Source of the DNA: Maribacter luteus
GTDB lineage: Bacteria; Bacteroidota; Bacteroidia; Flavobacteriales; Flavobacteriaceae
DNA: 64,000 nucleotides
Assembly: GCF_009674825.1 (NCBI RefSeq)
Contig: NZ_WKJH01000005.1
Coordinates: 186,001 to 250,000 of the forward strand
Direction: 5' to 3'
Of the stretch, positions 26,512 through 37,455 are shown one piece after another. The notes below the pieces were generated by a model, which did no database searches, was not told the DNA's origin, and saw only the letters and a list, made by a program, of their open reading frames with translations. Numbering within the stretch: the first letter of the stretch is position 1; each line of letters opens with the position of its first letter. Position numbers and translations under genes: made by a program.

Positions 26512-26616
26512 TTGTATTTCCCAAGTTAGTTGTTCACAATTTACCAAAAATATAATGTTAATAAAAAGTGTCCTGGATTCTATTGAACCTCTATAATTTT
26601 TGCAATATTTGTCCTG

Positions 26617-27567
26617 ATGGTATTAGAACACTATATCTCCGATTTACTTTATAGATACAACTGTGTGGTTGTGCCAGGCTTTGGTGCTTTTTTATCACAG
26701 CATAAATCAGCCCAGCTGAACAAACAGACCCATTCTTTTCACCCACCTTCAAAATCCTTGTCGTTCAATAAGCAATTGTCCTCGAATGATGGACTATTGG
26801 TTTCCTACATAGCAGAAGTGGAAAAATGCCCTTATGAAGAAATGCTTGGGCGGGTTATGGATAAAGTGGAACAATGGAAGCATACCTTGGAACAAGGTGA
26901 AAGATTGTCACTTGAGAACATCGGCAACCTTAAATCTAACCAAGAAGGGCACATTTTATTCCAGCCATCATATGAAGTAAACCATTTAACATCCTCATTT
27001 GGATTATCTTCTTATGTATCAGTACCCATTACCAGGGAAGTCTTGAAAAAAGAGGTGGTTACCATGGAGGAAAAAGTCCCTTTCATCATTACTCCAGAAC
27101 GTAGAAAGGAAACATCGTTACGCCCCTATTTAAAATATGCGGCCGTACTTCTATTGGCCTTATCCACTGGTTTGACCGGCTATAGATTCTACAACGAAAG
27201 CCTTGAGCAAAAGCAGATCGTTGTTGAGAATGCCCAAGAAAAGGTTTCGAAAAGCATTCAGGAGGCTACTTTTTTTGACACTGCACCATTAGAGTTACCT
27301 ACGCTTAACCTGAAGGCCGTTACAAAAAGTCCTGAAATTGCCACGCACCATATTGTAGCTGGCGCTTTTAGGTTCAAGGAAAATGCCGATAAAAAAATAT
27401 CGGAATTGAAAAGACGTGGTTATGATGCCCATTATCTTGGCACTAATGACCATGGCCTGCATATGGTGACCTATAGTAGCTTTACCGATGTTAATGAAGC
27501 GCTACAAAACCTTAGGGCAATCAAAAGTACCCAATCCAAGGATGCGTGGTTACTATCGATCAGATAA
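26617..27567 (+). CDS. HU-CCDC81 and SPOR domain protein
   Basis: A 316-residue protein with an N-terminal HU-CCDC81-like domain (YISDLLYRYNCVVVPGFGAFLSQH, typical opening of the family). A membrane helix lies at about 171-186 (YAAVLLLALSTGLTGY), and a C-terminal SPOR domain (HHIVAGAFRFKENADKKISELKRRGYDA) that should bind denuded peptidoglycan. The layout suggests a bridge between a cytoplasmic DNA- or protein-binding domain and the septal cell wall. Divergent from dprA, followed by a thioesterase. Confidence 0.88.
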   Translation: MVLEHYISDLLYRYNCVVVPGFGAFLSQHKSAQLNKQTHSFHPPSKSLSFNKQLSSNDGLLVSYIAEVEKCPYEEMLGRVMDKVEQWKHTLEQGERLSLENIGNLKSNQEGHILFQPSYEVNHLTSSFGLSSYVSVPITREVLKKEVVTMEEKVPFIITPERRKETSLRPYLKYAAVLLLALSTGLTGYRFYNESLEQKQIVVENAQEKVSKSIQEATFFDTAPLELPTLNLKAVTKSPEIATHHIVAGAFRFKENADKKISELKRRGYDAHYLGTNDHGLHMVTYSSFTDVNEALQNLRAIKSTQSKDAWLLSIR

Positions 27568-27623
27568 GCGCTATCTTCGTAACATCCATCATATTATAAT
27601 TTAACAGCTTCAAGATAACTCTT

Positions 27624-28148
27624 ATGCAGCCCAAAAATCCAAGCGATTCACGTACCGTTATGACCGATTTGGTCTTACCTAGCGAGACCAACCCTTTGAA
27701 CAATCTTTTTGGGGGCGAGCTTTTGGCCCGTATGGATCGTGCTGCCAGTATTGCAGCCCGGCGTCATTCTAGACGAATTACGGTAACGGCTTCCGTTAAC
27801 CACGTTGCCTTTAACCATCCCGTACCCTTGGGAAGTGTGGTTACTGTCGAGGCAGCGGTTTCCAGGGCTTTCAATACCTCAATGGAAATCTATATTGATG
27901 TTTGGATGGAAGACCGTCAAAACAGAAAACGTTCCAAAGCCAATGAGGCCATTTATACCTTTGTTGCAGTAGATGATTCCGGTATACCTACCAAGGTTCC
28001 GGCTTTAATACCTGAAACCGATTTGGAGAAAGAACGATTTGAAGGTGCCTTACGACGTAAACAATTGAGTTTGATCTTGGCCAAAAGAATGAAACCTAGC
28101 GATGCTACTGAACTCAAGGCCCTCTTTATGGGTAAATCGCCAAACTAA
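27624..28148 (+). CDS. Acyl-CoA thioesterase (hot-dog fold)
   Basis: A 174-residue hot-dog enzyme of the YciA/BACH type. The segment NPLNNLFGGELLARMDRAASIAARRH contains the usual catalytic Asn and Asp, and VNHVAFNHPVPLGSVVTVEA follows. It hydrolyses acyl-CoA to free acid and CoA; chain preference unknown. It converges with the response regulator, overlapping by 4 bases. Confidence 0.9.
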   Translation: MQPKNPSDSRTVMTDLVLPSETNPLNNLFGGELLARMDRAASIAARRHSRRITVTASVNHVAFNHPVPLGSVVTVEAAVSRAFNTSMEIYIDVWMEDRQNRKRSKANEAIYTFVAVDDSGIPTKVPALIPETDLEKERFEGALRRKQLSLILAKRMKPSDATELKALFMGKSPN

Positions 28149-28762
28149 GGATTATTCAAGAATTTTTGCATGAGTGCCGCCTTACTGTCCACTTCAAAAA
28201 TCTGATACAATCTTTTCTGATAACTTTTTACGGTATTGACACTGATACAATTTTTATCCGCGGTCTTTTTATAAGTGAAACCCATTATAAAAGCTTCCAA
28301 TACACCATATTCACGCTCAGATAAGTTGGTCTGATATTTCTTTTCTATATAATTTTTGGTCAATAGGTTTCGTTGTCGCTCAGCGCTGTGTTTAAAAAAG
28401 GCCATTTCAAGGTTCACCTTTATGGTAGTCTCGTTGAATGGTTTTAAAATATAACCATAAGGCATGGTTTTCTTGGCTTTTTCCAAAGTGTCCTTATCGG
28501 AATATGCCGTTAGGAATACGAACGGCAAGGCATGTTTCTTTCGAATGATATGGGCTAGATCTATACCCGAGAGGCTTCCTTTAATATGAATATCCAATAG
28601 GATAAGATCGGGGCTTAGATTCATAATGGCATCCAAAGCCCGGTCACCGTTCATTATAATACCTTCCACAGAATAACCCAGTAAGATAAGGGTTGAGCTT
28701 ATTTCCTCTGCAATCAATATCTCGTCCTCTATAATCAATATCCTTTTTTTATCCTCAATCAT
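28145..28762 (-). CDS. Response regulator with LuxR-type output domain
   Basis: A 205-residue regulator. The receiver domain begins [14 protein letters not shown], with the phosphorylated Asp in DLILLDIHI (about residue 57), Thr in FLTAYS and Lys in LKPF. The C-terminal HTH is LuxR-like ([25 protein letters not shown], then [16 protein letters not shown]). It overlaps the start of its kinase partner's 3' end by 8 bases. Confidence 0.93.
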   Translation of the reverse strand: MIEDKKRILIIEDEILIAEEISSTLILLGYSVEGIIMNGDRALDAIMNLSPDLILLDIHIKGSLSGIDLAHIIRKKHALPFVFLTAYSDKDTLEKAKKTMPYGYILKPFNETTIKVNLEMAFFKHSAERQRNLLTKNYIEKKYQTNLSEREYGVLEAFIMGFTYKKTADKNCISVNTVKSYQKRLYQIFEVDSKAALMQKFLNNP

Positions 28763-30737
28763 ACGTCTCGATATTTAATTTTTGCATTATTATCTCAACT
28801 GTGGTTCCTTTTGTCGTACTTATTTTCAACTCTGCTTCCAACTGTTGAGCCAAGGAAAGAATCAATCGATTTCCGAATGATTTGACCGATACTTCCTTTG
28901 GGTCATAACCTATACCATCGTCGCTTACCTTTAGGTACAAACCTTTGTTTTCTCCCTTAAGAACAACTTTTAAATGCCCTTTTTTATGGTTGGGAAAGGC
29001 ATATTTAAGGCTGTTTGAAATAATTTCATTGGTCATCAATCCTAAAGGCACCAACGTGTCAACATCAATAGCAATATCATCAATATCGGTCTCTAAATGA
29101 ACCTGGTCCTTGGATGTGTTATATGTCGTAAACAATTCTTGACATAGGTTATTAAAATACCGTTGGGTATTAACAGAGGTAAGGTTTTCTTTTTGATAGA
29201 GATCCTGATGAATGAGTGCCATAGATCGTATTCTACTCTTACCTTCATTAATGGCTATTTGTGCAGACTTACTATCGATACTTCTCCCCTGTAAAGTCAA
29301 CAAACTACTGATCAATTGTAGATTATTCTTAACCCGATGATGTATCTCTCGCAATAAGATGTCCTTATCGGATAGCGCCTTTGCCAATTGCTGTCTTTGC
29401 CCAAGATACTTTCTGGTAATTAAATAAAGTCCAATACAAAGTAAGGAGACCAAGAACAATCCTGTTCCACTCATTAGAATTGTACGGTCTTTTTGACCGA
29501 TAATCTTCTGGGAAGATTCGTTTCTTAAATTTAAAATAGCTATTTCGCTCTCTTTTTGGACTCTTTCAAACTTGGCATCCTTTTCCGTAATGGTTTCTAT
29601 CATATCCGAATTAAAAACAGAATCCGATATTTTTTTATACAATTTATGGTAATCAAGGGCTTTGGCCATATCTTTTTTGCCTTCATAGGCTTCTGAAAGT
29701 AATTCATATGAACTTTGTAACTGGTGAAGGGACTGCCGCTCGTCATACTTTTCAAACACCTTATTCGCCTCAATTATGGCCTTGTCATAATGGCCCAAGC
29801 GAATCAATACAGCGGCCAAACTGATTCTACTCTCCGTAATGTTAAAATGACTGGGTAATTTTTCCCTTATTTTAAGCGATTGTAAATGGCTTTGGTAGGC
29901 TTCTTGGTATCTTCCCTGCTTTTCACGGAGATATCCTAAATAATCAAAGAAAAAGCCCAAACCCCATTGTGTATTTAAAAGGGAATCTAACTTTCCCTGC
30001 ATACTTAAATGGTATTCCGCCTTCCCGTATTCTCCCCTATCCGTATACGTAATACCTAAATTGGCATGTACATTGGCCTGCCCCATGGTATCCTTTATCT
30101 CTTGAAACATTTTCAGGGCTTCCGTATACCGTTCAATGGCTTTCTCTTCTTGGTTGATGTTATCATAAAATATAGCAAGACCATTAGTGGCTTGGGCCAA
30201 TCTTAATATATTGCCTTGGGATTTGTACAAATCGTAGACTTCGAAAAGATAACCCTGTGCCTTTTCATTTTTACCCATAAAAACATGCATAGTCCCAAGT
30301 TGGTTGGCAGAGAAGGCCCAGTTAGCCGTATCCGCCGTACGCTGGAAATAATCATGGCATACCTTAAACTGGTCTATACTTTTGATATAATTACCCATGA
30401 CCCTATCTGCATGAGCATCTAACTTTAGGGCCCTCATTAGAGATGCGCTGTCATTTTGAATTTCGGGAAGAGATCGTAATTCCGACGTAAAATCTTTAGT
30501 CCTATAAACCGTACTATCCTGTTCCAGGGATTTTTCGGCCCCCATCCAAAGTAGGTTCTTATGTTGTTCCACCCCTAAATTATGGGTCAATAATTTATCA
30601 ATGCTATCCAAAGGTATTTCTTGCGACCATAGGACTATCGGGGCAAAGGAAGTACATATTGCCATCTTGATGTATACCGATAGTAATTCTCTGTAAATCT
30701 TAATTTTAAACGTGTCCTGTGCTATTCCTTGTACCAT
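28755..30737 (-). CDS. TPR-containing sensor histidine kinase (HisKA_2 family)
   Basis: A 660-residue kinase with an N-terminal export signal (the true start may be internal, at the Met of MAICTSF). A periplasmic tetratricopeptide-repeat region of roughly 330 residues, a membrane helix near 415-435 ([17 protein letters not shown]), a HisKA_2 phosphoacceptor in [20 protein letters not shown] and a HATPase domain ([23 protein letters not shown]) follow in order. Such TPR kinases are common in Bacteroidota; the signal is unknown. It is coupled to the response regulator. Confidence 0.92.
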   Translation of the reverse strand: MVQGIAQDTFKIKIYRELLSVYIKMAICTSFAPIVLWSQEIPLDSIDKLLTHNLGVEQHKNLLWMGAEKSLEQDSTVYRTKDFTSELRSLPEIQNDSASLMRALKLDAHADRVMGNYIKSIDQFKVCHDYFQRTADTANWAFSANQLGTMHVFMGKNEKAQGYLFEVYDLYKSQGNILRLAQATNGLAIFYDNINQEEKAIERYTEALKMFQEIKDTMGQANVHANLGITYTDRGEYGKAEYHLSMQGKLDSLLNTQWGLGFFFDYLGYLREKQGRYQEAYQSHLQSLKIREKLPSHFNITESRISLAAVLIRLGHYDKAIIEANKVFEKYDERQSLHQLQSSYELLSEAYEGKKDMAKALDYHKLYKKISDSVFNSDMIETITEKDAKFERVQKESEIAILNLRNESSQKIIGQKDRTILMSGTGLFLVSLLCIGLYLITRKYLGQRQQLAKALSDKDILLREIHHRVKNNLQLISSLLTLQGRSIDSKSAQIAINEGKSRIRSMALIHQDLYQKENLTSVNTQRYFNNLCQELFTTYNTSKDQVHLETDIDDIAIDVDTLVPLGLMTNEIISNSLKYAFPNHKKGHLKVVLKGENKGLYLKVSDDGIGYDPKEVSVKSFGNRLILSLAQQLEAELKISTTKGTTVEIIMQKLNIETYD

Positions 30738-30767
30738 GACAGAAAGCTATGTTCATTTGATGTATAG

Positions 30768-30965
30768 CTAAAAATATAACCAATAATCCCTGAGGTTCTT
30801 TAGAAATTGTATAAATGGCTTTTTTTTGGTTATAGTTGTAGATTCAGGTATTGATTTCGTCAGCAAGGTATCTATTTCCAATAATCCTTTTAGCGCCATA
30901 TTCAGGGCTACATGCTCCTGAACGGCAACTTTGATCATGTCATTCTGATGATTATGGACATTCAT
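30768..30965 (-). CDS. Hypothetical 65-residue protein upstream of the kinase
   Basis: A 65-codon frame, His- and Lys-rich at the ends with an aliphatic middle (HVALNMALKGLLEIDTLL). It lies 24 bases after the preceding membrane-protein gene and 30 bases before the kinase, so it fits an operon of four genes. No family recognised; it may be spurious. Confidence 0.45.
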   Translation of the reverse strand: MNVHNHQNDMIKVAVQEHVALNMALKGLLEIDTLLTKSIPESTTITKKKPFIQFLKNLRDYWLYF

Positions 30966-30989
30966 AAAATGGGGGATTGGATATTATGA

Positions 30990-31319
30990 TCAATTGTTTC
31001 TTTTAGAGCGATCATACAATTGCTCTTCCAACTTCGCCTGGTCAATATTGGAATCCAGATTTATGGAAATATCGAATTCGGTGGTTTGATCTATAATATA
31101 AAACCATAAAAAAGCAAGGTTTCCAACGACAAAGAGCAGTACGGCCCACAAATAGATTTTACCGAATACCAAGGCCAAACAAGTACCGAAAAAAGATAGA
31201 TAAATCAATATGGGTTTTATGGAATATAGTGACCTATTCCTTTTTAGCTTGGCACTTTCAACTTTTTGGGTGCTGATAGCAACCTGTTCTTCTTGTTCTA
31301 AAATCAATGTGTTTTCCAT
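30990..31319 (-). CDS. Hypothetical two-helix membrane protein
   Basis: A 109-residue protein with an acidic N-terminus, two membrane helices (PILIYLSFFGTCLALVFG and WAVLLFVVGNLAFLWFYII) and an acidic tail (DSNIDQAKLEEQLYDR). It is upstream of the small 65-residue gene and the TPR kinase on the same strand. Family unknown. Confidence 0.65.
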   Translation of the reverse strand: MENTLILEQEEQVAISTQKVESAKLKRNRSLYSIKPILIYLSFFGTCLALVFGKIYLWAVLLFVVGNLAFLWFYIIDQTTEFDISINLDSNIDQAKLEEQLYDRSKRNN

Positions 31320-31447
31320 GGCTGTTCCCTTTTAAATGAATACTTAACCAAAGATTGATAAAACAAAAGGAACAAAAAACACCCATGTGGGTGATAATCA
31401 AGTCATAAGAAATAAAAAACCAATTCGAACTATTAACCTAGGAAGTT

Positions 31448-32296
31448 TTAAAAATCAAATGTATCGGGATCTGGGCCAAATCTATGTCCTTTTTCAAGAC
31501 CATCTAAATAGGCCATATCTTCTTTTGATAATTCAAAATCAAAAATATCGGCATTATTGATAATACGTTCTTTCTTAACCGATTTCGGTATGGTCACGAC
31601 GCCTTTCTGAAGGTCCCAGCGTAAAACAACATGGGCCGGGGATTTACCATATTTCTTGGCCATATCCTTAATAGCATCCAACTCGAATATTTTTCCTTGC
31701 ATCATTGGGGACCATGCCTCATACTGAATTTGATTTTCGTTGCAGTAGTCTAATAAACCTTGCTGTACCAAATACGGGTGAAACTCCATTTGATTCACCA
31801 TAGGCACTATTTCCGCGGAATCGAGTATATCTTCTAAATGATGTTTTAAAAAATTGCTTACGCCAATGGCCCTAACTTTCCCTTCTTGGTACAAATATTC
31901 CAAAGCACGCCAGGTCTCCTTGTATTTGCCCTTAACGGGCCAATGGATCAGGTAAAGGTCAAGATAATCCAATTGTAATCGCTCCAAGCTTTCATCAAAT
32001 GCCTTCAATGTGTTATCATAACCTTGATCGGCATTCCAAACTTTACTGACAACGAACAGTTCCTCCCTATTGATCCCGCTTTGTCGAATACCTTCGCCAA
32101 CTCCCTTTTCATTATTATAGATAGCTGCCGTATCAATATGCCTATAGCCTGCTTCAATGGCCCATTTGACAGCATTGATGACTTCGTTACCATCTTCGGA
32201 CAAATACACCCCCAATCCAAAATATGGCATTTTAACGCCGTTATGTAATTCGAAAGTACCTTTTAGATCCGTGATTATCTTTGATGATGTTGACAT
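31448..32296 (-). CDS. Aldo/keto reductase
   Basis: A 282-residue AKR enzyme with the catalytic Asp and Tyr in HIDTAAIYNNE, Lys in VVSKVWNAD, His in YLIHWPV, and the NADPH-binding IPKSVKKERIINN at about residues 240-252. It reduces aldehydes or ketones in the cytosol; substrate unknown. Related to the 2,5-diketo-gluconate reductase branch. Confidence 0.93.
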   Translation of the reverse strand: MSTSSKIITDLKGTFELHNGVKMPYFGLGVYLSEDGNEVINAVKWAIEAGYRHIDTAAIYNNEKGVGEGIRQSGINREELFVVSKVWNADQGYDNTLKAFDESLERLQLDYLDLYLIHWPVKGKYKETWRALEYLYQEGKVRAIGVSNFLKHHLEDILDSAEIVPMVNQMEFHPYLVQQGLLDYCNENQIQYEAWSPMMQGKIFELDAIKDMAKKYGKSPAHVVLRWDLQKGVVTIPKSVKKERIINNADIFDFELSKEDMAYLDGLEKGHRFGPDPDTFDF

Positions 32297-32305
32297 ATTA
32301 ATAAT

Positions 32306-33550
32306 TTAAAGTTGGTAAACCCATTCTTCGGGATTCAATCGTGAAGTATTTTGGTATAAGTAGAACTTTAGGCGGGTCTGACCATTGGACCGATTGGTAT
32401 ATATTTTACCCAATTCTGTTTTAATACCCACTTTATCCCCTTTTTTTACATAGAGATCCGACAAGTTGTAATATGTGCTTATATAGTTACCATGCTTGAT
32501 CTGTACCCCTTTATTTCCTCCTGGAACCGATAAAATGGCAATAACCTCGCCTTCAAAAATGGCCCTTGCCGTAGAACCTTCGTCCGTGGCGATGATAACC
32601 CCATTACTTTGATGTTTGATCCCAGGGTAAACAGGATCTTTATAAACACCGAAACCCTGGCTTTTTATACCTTTTTCAACAGGCCAAATCAGTTTTCCCT
32701 TATTAGCCGAAAAATTCTTTGCAACCAAAGTAGCTTCAGGGGTTAGCACAAACTTATTAGAAGATACTTTCGTGGTTTTGGCACCTTTACCGACCTTCTT
32801 GTTCGATGCCGCTATGGCGCTGCGAATAAGTTTTTCTATCTGTTGGTCGATTTTGCGGGCCTCACGTTTTTTCCGATCAATTGCCGATGCGTATTTGCTT
32901 TCATTCTTCCGGATGCTTCCCAATAACTCTTTTTGGGATTTCATTTCTTTCATTAATTCAGCCCTAGCCTTATTGTTTTCGGCAATTAATTGATCCTTTT
33001 CCTTACGTTGCTTGGTAAGGTCAACGTTCAATTGGGTGAGCTCCTCCGTTTTTGAGATAATCTTTTCCCCTTGTTCTTTACGATACTCTGTATATTGCTT
33101 CAAATATTGCATTCGCTTGAATGCCTGAAAAAAATTTTCAGAAGACAGAAGGAACATTAACCTACTTTGCTGGGATTTGTTTTGATAGGATTTACGGATC
33201 ATGGTCGCATATTCATCCTTCAAAAGCTCAAGATCCTCGCGCAATTTGGAAATATTCCGAATATTGGCATTGATCTGTCTATTCAGCAAATTGGATTGTT
33301 GGTTTGTGACCCGAATCAATTGTTGGCGCACATTAATTCTTTGGTCCAATGCCTCCATTTGATCCAAGACATTGCCTTTTTCTTTCTTTTCGGCAAAGAG
33401 CAACCGATTGATCTCATTTATTTCTTTCTGAAGTTGTTCCCGCTTTACTTCTAGGGCCTTTTGCTCATTCGTTTGGCCATAAACTACCTGTACCGACAGT
33501 AACGTCGTAAACAGAAATATAGAAACGAAGAATATGCGTTTACAAAGCAT
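32306..33550 (-). CDS. EnvC-like murein hydrolase activator (degenerate LytM domain)
   Basis: A 414-residue exported protein. A signal peptide (about 1-25) is followed by a long coiled coil (about 30-250) and a C-terminal M23/LytM-like domain. The peptidase residues are missing: the usual HxxxD is IKHQSNG, the usual GH-type histidine is YYNLS, and the HxH at the end is LKFYLY. This predicts an amidase activator rather than an enzyme, as with EnvC in E. coli. It overlaps the DUF4292 lipoprotein gene by 11 bases. Confidence 0.9.
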   Translation of the reverse strand: MLCKRIFFVSIFLFTTLLSVQVVYGQTNEQKALEVKREQLQKEINEINRLLFAEKKEKGNVLDQMEALDQRINVRQQLIRVTNQQSNLLNRQINANIRNISKLREDLELLKDEYATMIRKSYQNKSQQSRLMFLLSSENFFQAFKRMQYLKQYTEYRKEQGEKIISKTEELTQLNVDLTKQRKEKDQLIAENNKARAELMKEMKSQKELLGSIRKNESKYASAIDRKKREARKIDQQIEKLIRSAIAASNKKVGKGAKTTKVSSNKFVLTPEATLVAKNFSANKGKLIWPVEKGIKSQGFGVYKDPVYPGIKHQSNGVIIATDEGSTARAIFEGEVIAILSVPGGNKGVQIKHGNYISTYYNLSDLYVKKGDKVGIKTELGKIYTNRSNGQTRLKFYLYQNTSRLNPEEWVYQL

Positions 33551-34325
33551 CGGCCTTTAATGCTATTTTTTTAAAACCCTTAGGTATTTTATAAGGAAAG
33601 TTCAAGTCCCTGTTAAACTCAACACTTCTATAATCAATATCAATAGTGTTTTTTCCATTGCCATCAATCGCGGTAATCAAAATCTCATTGGGCAATATCC
33701 TATTGTTTACCTTTTGATAATTTTTATACGTAATATCCAAAACACGTTTTTTTGCAGGCTGTGACAACTGTTGGGCAGACATCATAAAATTCTGCGGTTC
33801 TATCATGTAACTTGTTTTGAAAAGGTCAATCTGCCTTTTAGGTTTCAGTATATATTCGGATTCAGTTTGTGAAACCTCATATTTGGTATCCCTTAAATCG
33901 AACAAAGCCTGCCCTAAAAGTAAATTCTGGACTTTGTTAAAATCAAGTTCAGTCCCCAACATATTGCTCAGATATGAAAAATCACCATCAAAGTACTCAT
34001 TCTCCAACTTGTTATAAAAAGAGACCCTGTTCGGGGTAATATAGGCCTTAACGATACCTAAAGGGGCACTGATCCAAATGGCCTTGTCTTTTTCCATTCG
34101 TAGGCTCACGGTTACACCTTTGGTGGATTGCCCATCAAAATAGGCGATTTTCATTCTGCCACTCAACGTCTTGAAGTTGATATGGTTTTGATAATGGGTC
34201 CGGATAACGGCCTTTGCCGACATATTTTCCATAACCGCGCTATCTGAGATCGGTTTCTTGGATTTACATGAAAAAATCAAAAGTATCAAAACACTGAATC
34301 GTGTCCATCTAATTACAGTAGCCAT
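33540..34325 (-). CDS. DUF4292 family lipoprotein
   Basis: A 261-residue lipoprotein (lipobox ending FSC, about residue 20) of the DUF4292 type, found in Bacteroidota between a TPR protein and EnvC as here. The beta-rich fold resembles outer-membrane lipid-handling proteins such as LolB, though no function is established. Confidence 0.82.
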   Translation of the reverse strand: MATVIRWTRFSVLILLIFSCKSKKPISDSAVMENMSAKAVIRTHYQNHINFKTLSGRMKIAYFDGQSTKGVTVSLRMEKDKAIWISAPLGIVKAYITPNRVSFYNKLENEYFDGDFSYLSNMLGTELDFNKVQNLLLGQALFDLRDTKYEVSQTESEYILKPKRQIDLFKTSYMIEPQNFMMSAQQLSQPAKKRVLDITYKNYQKVNNRILPNEILITAIDGNGKNTIDIDYRSVEFNRDLNFPYKIPKGFKKIALKADAL

Positions 34326-34328
34326 AGT

Positions 34329-35255
34329 CTAAAACCCGGGTTTTATCATACGAAGATACATATTTGCTTTTGAAGAATTATTCAAGGCCGTATGCCCATT
34401 GACCAATTCTTGATAAATGTTGTTCAAAAGGGGAACATCATCCAACATATAATCCAAAGCACCCTCCAAAACCTCAATAGCCTCTTCATGTTTGCCCATT
34501 TTGTTCAAAGCATGACCATTGATATAATAGAAGTAAGGTTGTGCCGGAAAATCTTCCATAGCCTGTTCACTAAGTGCCGCCAAGCCTTTATAATCTTTCT
34601 TCACCAATAAATCGGCCAATTGTACCTTTAGCGCCTCTATTGGGTTTTCCTTGGTTTCTTCAGGCTCCTTCACTTCCTCTTTCTTTACCTTAACTTCCTT
34701 TTTCTTCATAGAATCCTTGATCTTGGCCGTTAGATCCTCTGTAAATTCCGAGTTTTTGATACCCGAAAGTACCACCAAACTCTTCTCGTAATTCTGTTGT
34801 TTAAAGTAAATCAATGCCAAATTTTCTATAAGTGTCGGGTTGTCCATAGGAATATCGATGTCCATTTGGTCCAAAGAACTTCCTTGCATTTGTATGGTAG
34901 AGACCAAGGTATTCAAATACCACAAATTCTCTGGTTCTGACAATACCGCCGATATTGCATAATCTTGGGCGGCACTATACTGTTTCTCTATCAGGTATAC
35001 TTTGGCCAATTCGTGATCTACCACTGGGTTGCTCCCATCGATCAACTTACATTCCAAAAGCAGGTTTATGGCCTTGTCGTAATTCTCAATACCTTTCTGC
35101 TTTAAAGCCTCAAAAAAATTCTCTTGGAACGTATCGGAATATTCCTCTAAAAAAACCTCTGAACTATCTTCGATATTCATATCACGTTGCTGTGCCAAGC
35201 CTCCAAATGGAAGGGCAACCAAGGTAAACATGAAAATTAAGCGAAGGAATTTCAT
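34329..35255 (-). CDS. Tetratricopeptide-repeat protein
   Basis: A 308-residue exported protein: a signal peptide ending near QRDMN (about residue 22), then TPR-like helices (DHELAKVYLIEKQYSAAQDYAISA; YINGHALNKMGKHEEAIEVLEGAL). A lysine/glutamate-rich hinge (KKKEVKVKKEEVKEPEE) separates the two groups. It is 3 bases from the DUF4292 gene. Confidence 0.88.
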   Translation of the reverse strand: MKFLRLIFMFTLVALPFGGLAQQRDMNIEDSSEVFLEEYSDTFQENFFEALKQKGIENYDKAINLLLECKLIDGSNPVVDHELAKVYLIEKQYSAAQDYAISAVLSEPENLWYLNTLVSTIQMQGSSLDQMDIDIPMDNPTLIENLALIYFKQQNYEKSLVVLSGIKNSEFTEDLTAKIKDSMKKKEVKVKKEEVKEPEETKENPIEALKVQLADLLVKKDYKGLAALSEQAMEDFPAQPYFYYINGHALNKMGKHEEAIEVLEGALDYMLDDVPLLNNIYQELVNGHTALNNSSKANMYLRMIKPGF

Positions 35256-35400
35256 TTGAAAAACGTAATTAATTTAATTCAAAAGCATTACGGGATAAAA
35301 TTATCAATAAGTATTCCAGAGTTTTACCCTTTTTTGTTAAAACACCCTTAAAAGAAGGCATAAAATTTACCGTATAAGCGATAAAGCAAATTAATGGCTC

Positions 35401-35835
35401 TTATTTTGTTCCCGTACTGCCGAAACCACCGGCACCTCTAACAGTATCGGATAATATATCAACCTCGTTCCATTCGGCTCGTTCGTGCCTTGCAATGACC
35501 AGTTGCGCTATTCGCTCCCCATTTTCAACTGTAAAAGGCTCATTTGATAAGTTTACGAGGATAACCCCTATCTCACCACGATAATCCGCATCTACAGTTC
35601 CTGGGGCATTGAGTACCGTTATGCCTTTTTTTGCCGCTAAGCCACTTCGTGGTCTTACCTGTGCTTCAAAACCAATAGGCAGTTCAATGAACAATCCCGT
35701 TTTAACAATTGAACGTTCTAGAGGTTGAAGAACGATTGATTCCGAAATATTGGCCCTAAGATCCATACCCGCCGAGGCCAATGTTTCATAATTTGGTAAT
35801 TCGTGGGCTGATTTATTAATGATATTTATCTTCAT
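35401..35835 (-). CDS. dut: dUTP diphosphatase
   Basis: A 144-residue trimeric dUTPase with all five motifs: [38 protein letters not shown] and the glycine-rich C-terminal [10 protein letters not shown] that closes the active site. It removes dUTP and supplies dUMP for thymidylate synthesis. Its start overlaps the flippase stop by 4 bases. Confidence 0.96.
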   Translation of the reverse strand: MKINIINKSAHELPNYETLASAGMDLRANISESIVLQPLERSIVKTGLFIELPIGFEAQVRPRSGLAAKKGITVLNAPGTVDADYRGEIGVILVNLSNEPFTVENGERIAQLVIARHERAEWNEVDILSDTVRGAGGFGSTGTK

Positions 35836-37292
35836 TTTTTTAAGAATATTTTTCTGAGATTGTCATTTTCGAGTTTGTAGACCATTCCCAAAAATAGGAT
35901 TAACAAAGGTACTCCAAAGAACAGATTGCGATCAAAGACATAGAATGACAAGATCGAAAATACTATGGAGATCAAAAGATAGAAAGTGATTTTCCTGAAA
36001 TTATAGGGTATGGGATAATACATTCTACCAAAAATAAAAGAAAGCATCATCATACAACCATAGGCCGTAAGTGTGGCCACGGCTGAAGCCATATATCCAA
36101 AATGGGGAATGAACACAAGATTGATGATTATGGTCAAAATTGCCCCGATCAAAGAAATATATGCACCGAATTTGGTCCTATCAGTAACTTTGTACCAAAC
36201 AGATAGGTTATGATAGATTCCCAAGAAAAAACTAGCCAGTATGATTATGGGGACAATATCCATCGCTTCCCAATATTTTGGGTCCCGAACAAAAAGAATT
36301 TTCAATACATCAGCGAAGACGACAACCCCCAATAATATGATACTACCCAAGACAACAAAATAATTGGTTATTTGGGCATATGCCTTTTGAGGGTTCTCCG
36401 TGTTGGAATGACTGAAAAAGAAAGGCTCAACACCCAATCGGAACGCCGTAGCGAAGAGGGTCATGAACAAGGCCAATTTGTAGCATGCAGAATACATCCC
36501 CACCTCACTATCCGCAACATTTTCGGGTAGTAACCTTTCGAGTAAAATACGATCAAAGACTTCATTTACCGTAAAGGCGACCCCGGCAACAAGTACCGGC
36601 AAAGCATATTTCAACATTTTATTCCAAAGTTCCCTATCAAAGACGAACTTTGTTCGTAGGTATAATTTCAACATCAATAGAAGCGTTGTGGCGCTTGCAA
36701 GTAGGTTCGCTATGAAAATATATGATATTTGAAAGTTTTCCTTGTATAACCCGATTAAAATCCCATCTGGATTGGATGCAGCCATCTTTGGCAAGAAATA
36801 AAGGAAAAATACATTCAATCCAAGGTTTATGGCTACGTTCAATATTTTTACCACTGCATAGCGCATTGGTTTTTCATTGGCCCTTAACCAGGCAAAGGGA
36901 ATAATGACCAAGGCATCCAAGGTCAAAATAAAAATGGCATATCTTAAATAATTAGGATCAATGTGTGAAAGTTCGGAAATGCCATTCTGAAGTAACAATG
37001 CCATGACCATGAACACCATTGTAGAGACCAAAATCGAGATCAATGAAGTTGAAACCACTTTTTTACGGTTTTCGGAACCATTATAAAAACGGAAAAATGC
37101 GGTCTCCATACCATAGGCCAAAAAAACATTGAAAATGGCAAACCAAGCGTATATTACCGAAAGCTGACCGTAGTCAGCAGTAGCCAAAATATCGGTATGA
37201 AACGGTAATAATAAAAAGGAAAGCATCCGTGGTAGTACAGTTGCCAAACCATAAATGGCCGTTTGTTTAAAAAGTTTTTTAAAAAGGTTCAA
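35832..37292 (-). CDS. Oligosaccharide flippase (Wzx/MATE-like)
   Basis: A 486-residue membrane protein with about 14 helices of the polysaccharide-exporter fold. It moves lipid-linked glycans across the inner membrane. Being fused by overlap to dut and followed by TPR/DUF4292/EnvC genes, it may serve cell-surface or peptidoglycan-related glycans rather than a dedicated capsule locus (inference). Confidence 0.86.
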   Translation of the reverse strand: MNLFKKLFKQTAIYGLATVLPRMLSFLLLPFHTDILATADYGQLSVIYAWFAIFNVFLAYGMETAFFRFYNGSENRKKVVSTSLISILVSTMVFMVMALLLQNGISELSHIDPNYLRYAIFILTLDALVIIPFAWLRANEKPMRYAVVKILNVAINLGLNVFFLYFLPKMAASNPDGILIGLYKENFQISYIFIANLLASATTLLLMLKLYLRTKFVFDRELWNKMLKYALPVLVAGVAFTVNEVFDRILLERLLPENVADSEVGMYSACYKLALFMTLFATAFRLGVEPFFFSHSNTENPQKAYAQITNYFVVLGSIILLGVVVFADVLKILFVRDPKYWEAMDIVPIIILASFFLGIYHNLSVWYKVTDRTKFGAYISLIGAILTIIINLVFIPHFGYMASAVATLTAYGCMMMLSFIFGRMYYPIPYNFRKITFYLLISIVFSILSFYVFDRNLFFGVPLLILFLGMVYKLENDNLRKIFLKK

Positions 37293-37371
37293 CCAAGAAT
37301 AATTAAAGTTAAAAATAGGTATTTAACCCAAAGCTACAAAAGGTCCGCTTTCAAATGGCCCATAAAATTGG

Positions 37372-37400
37372 AAAACCTCGCTTAATGCGAGGTTTTCTAT
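37372..37400 (-). terminator. Terminator of the atp operon
   Basis: 10-bp stem AAAACCTCGC/GCGAGGTTTT with a 5-base loop, 56 bases beyond the atpG stop, with an AT-rich tail on the minus strand. Confidence 0.8.
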
Positions 37401-37455
37401 TAATTAATTCATTTGGACATTAAAAAACAAATTCAAAGTACATTTTCCGTTCTTC

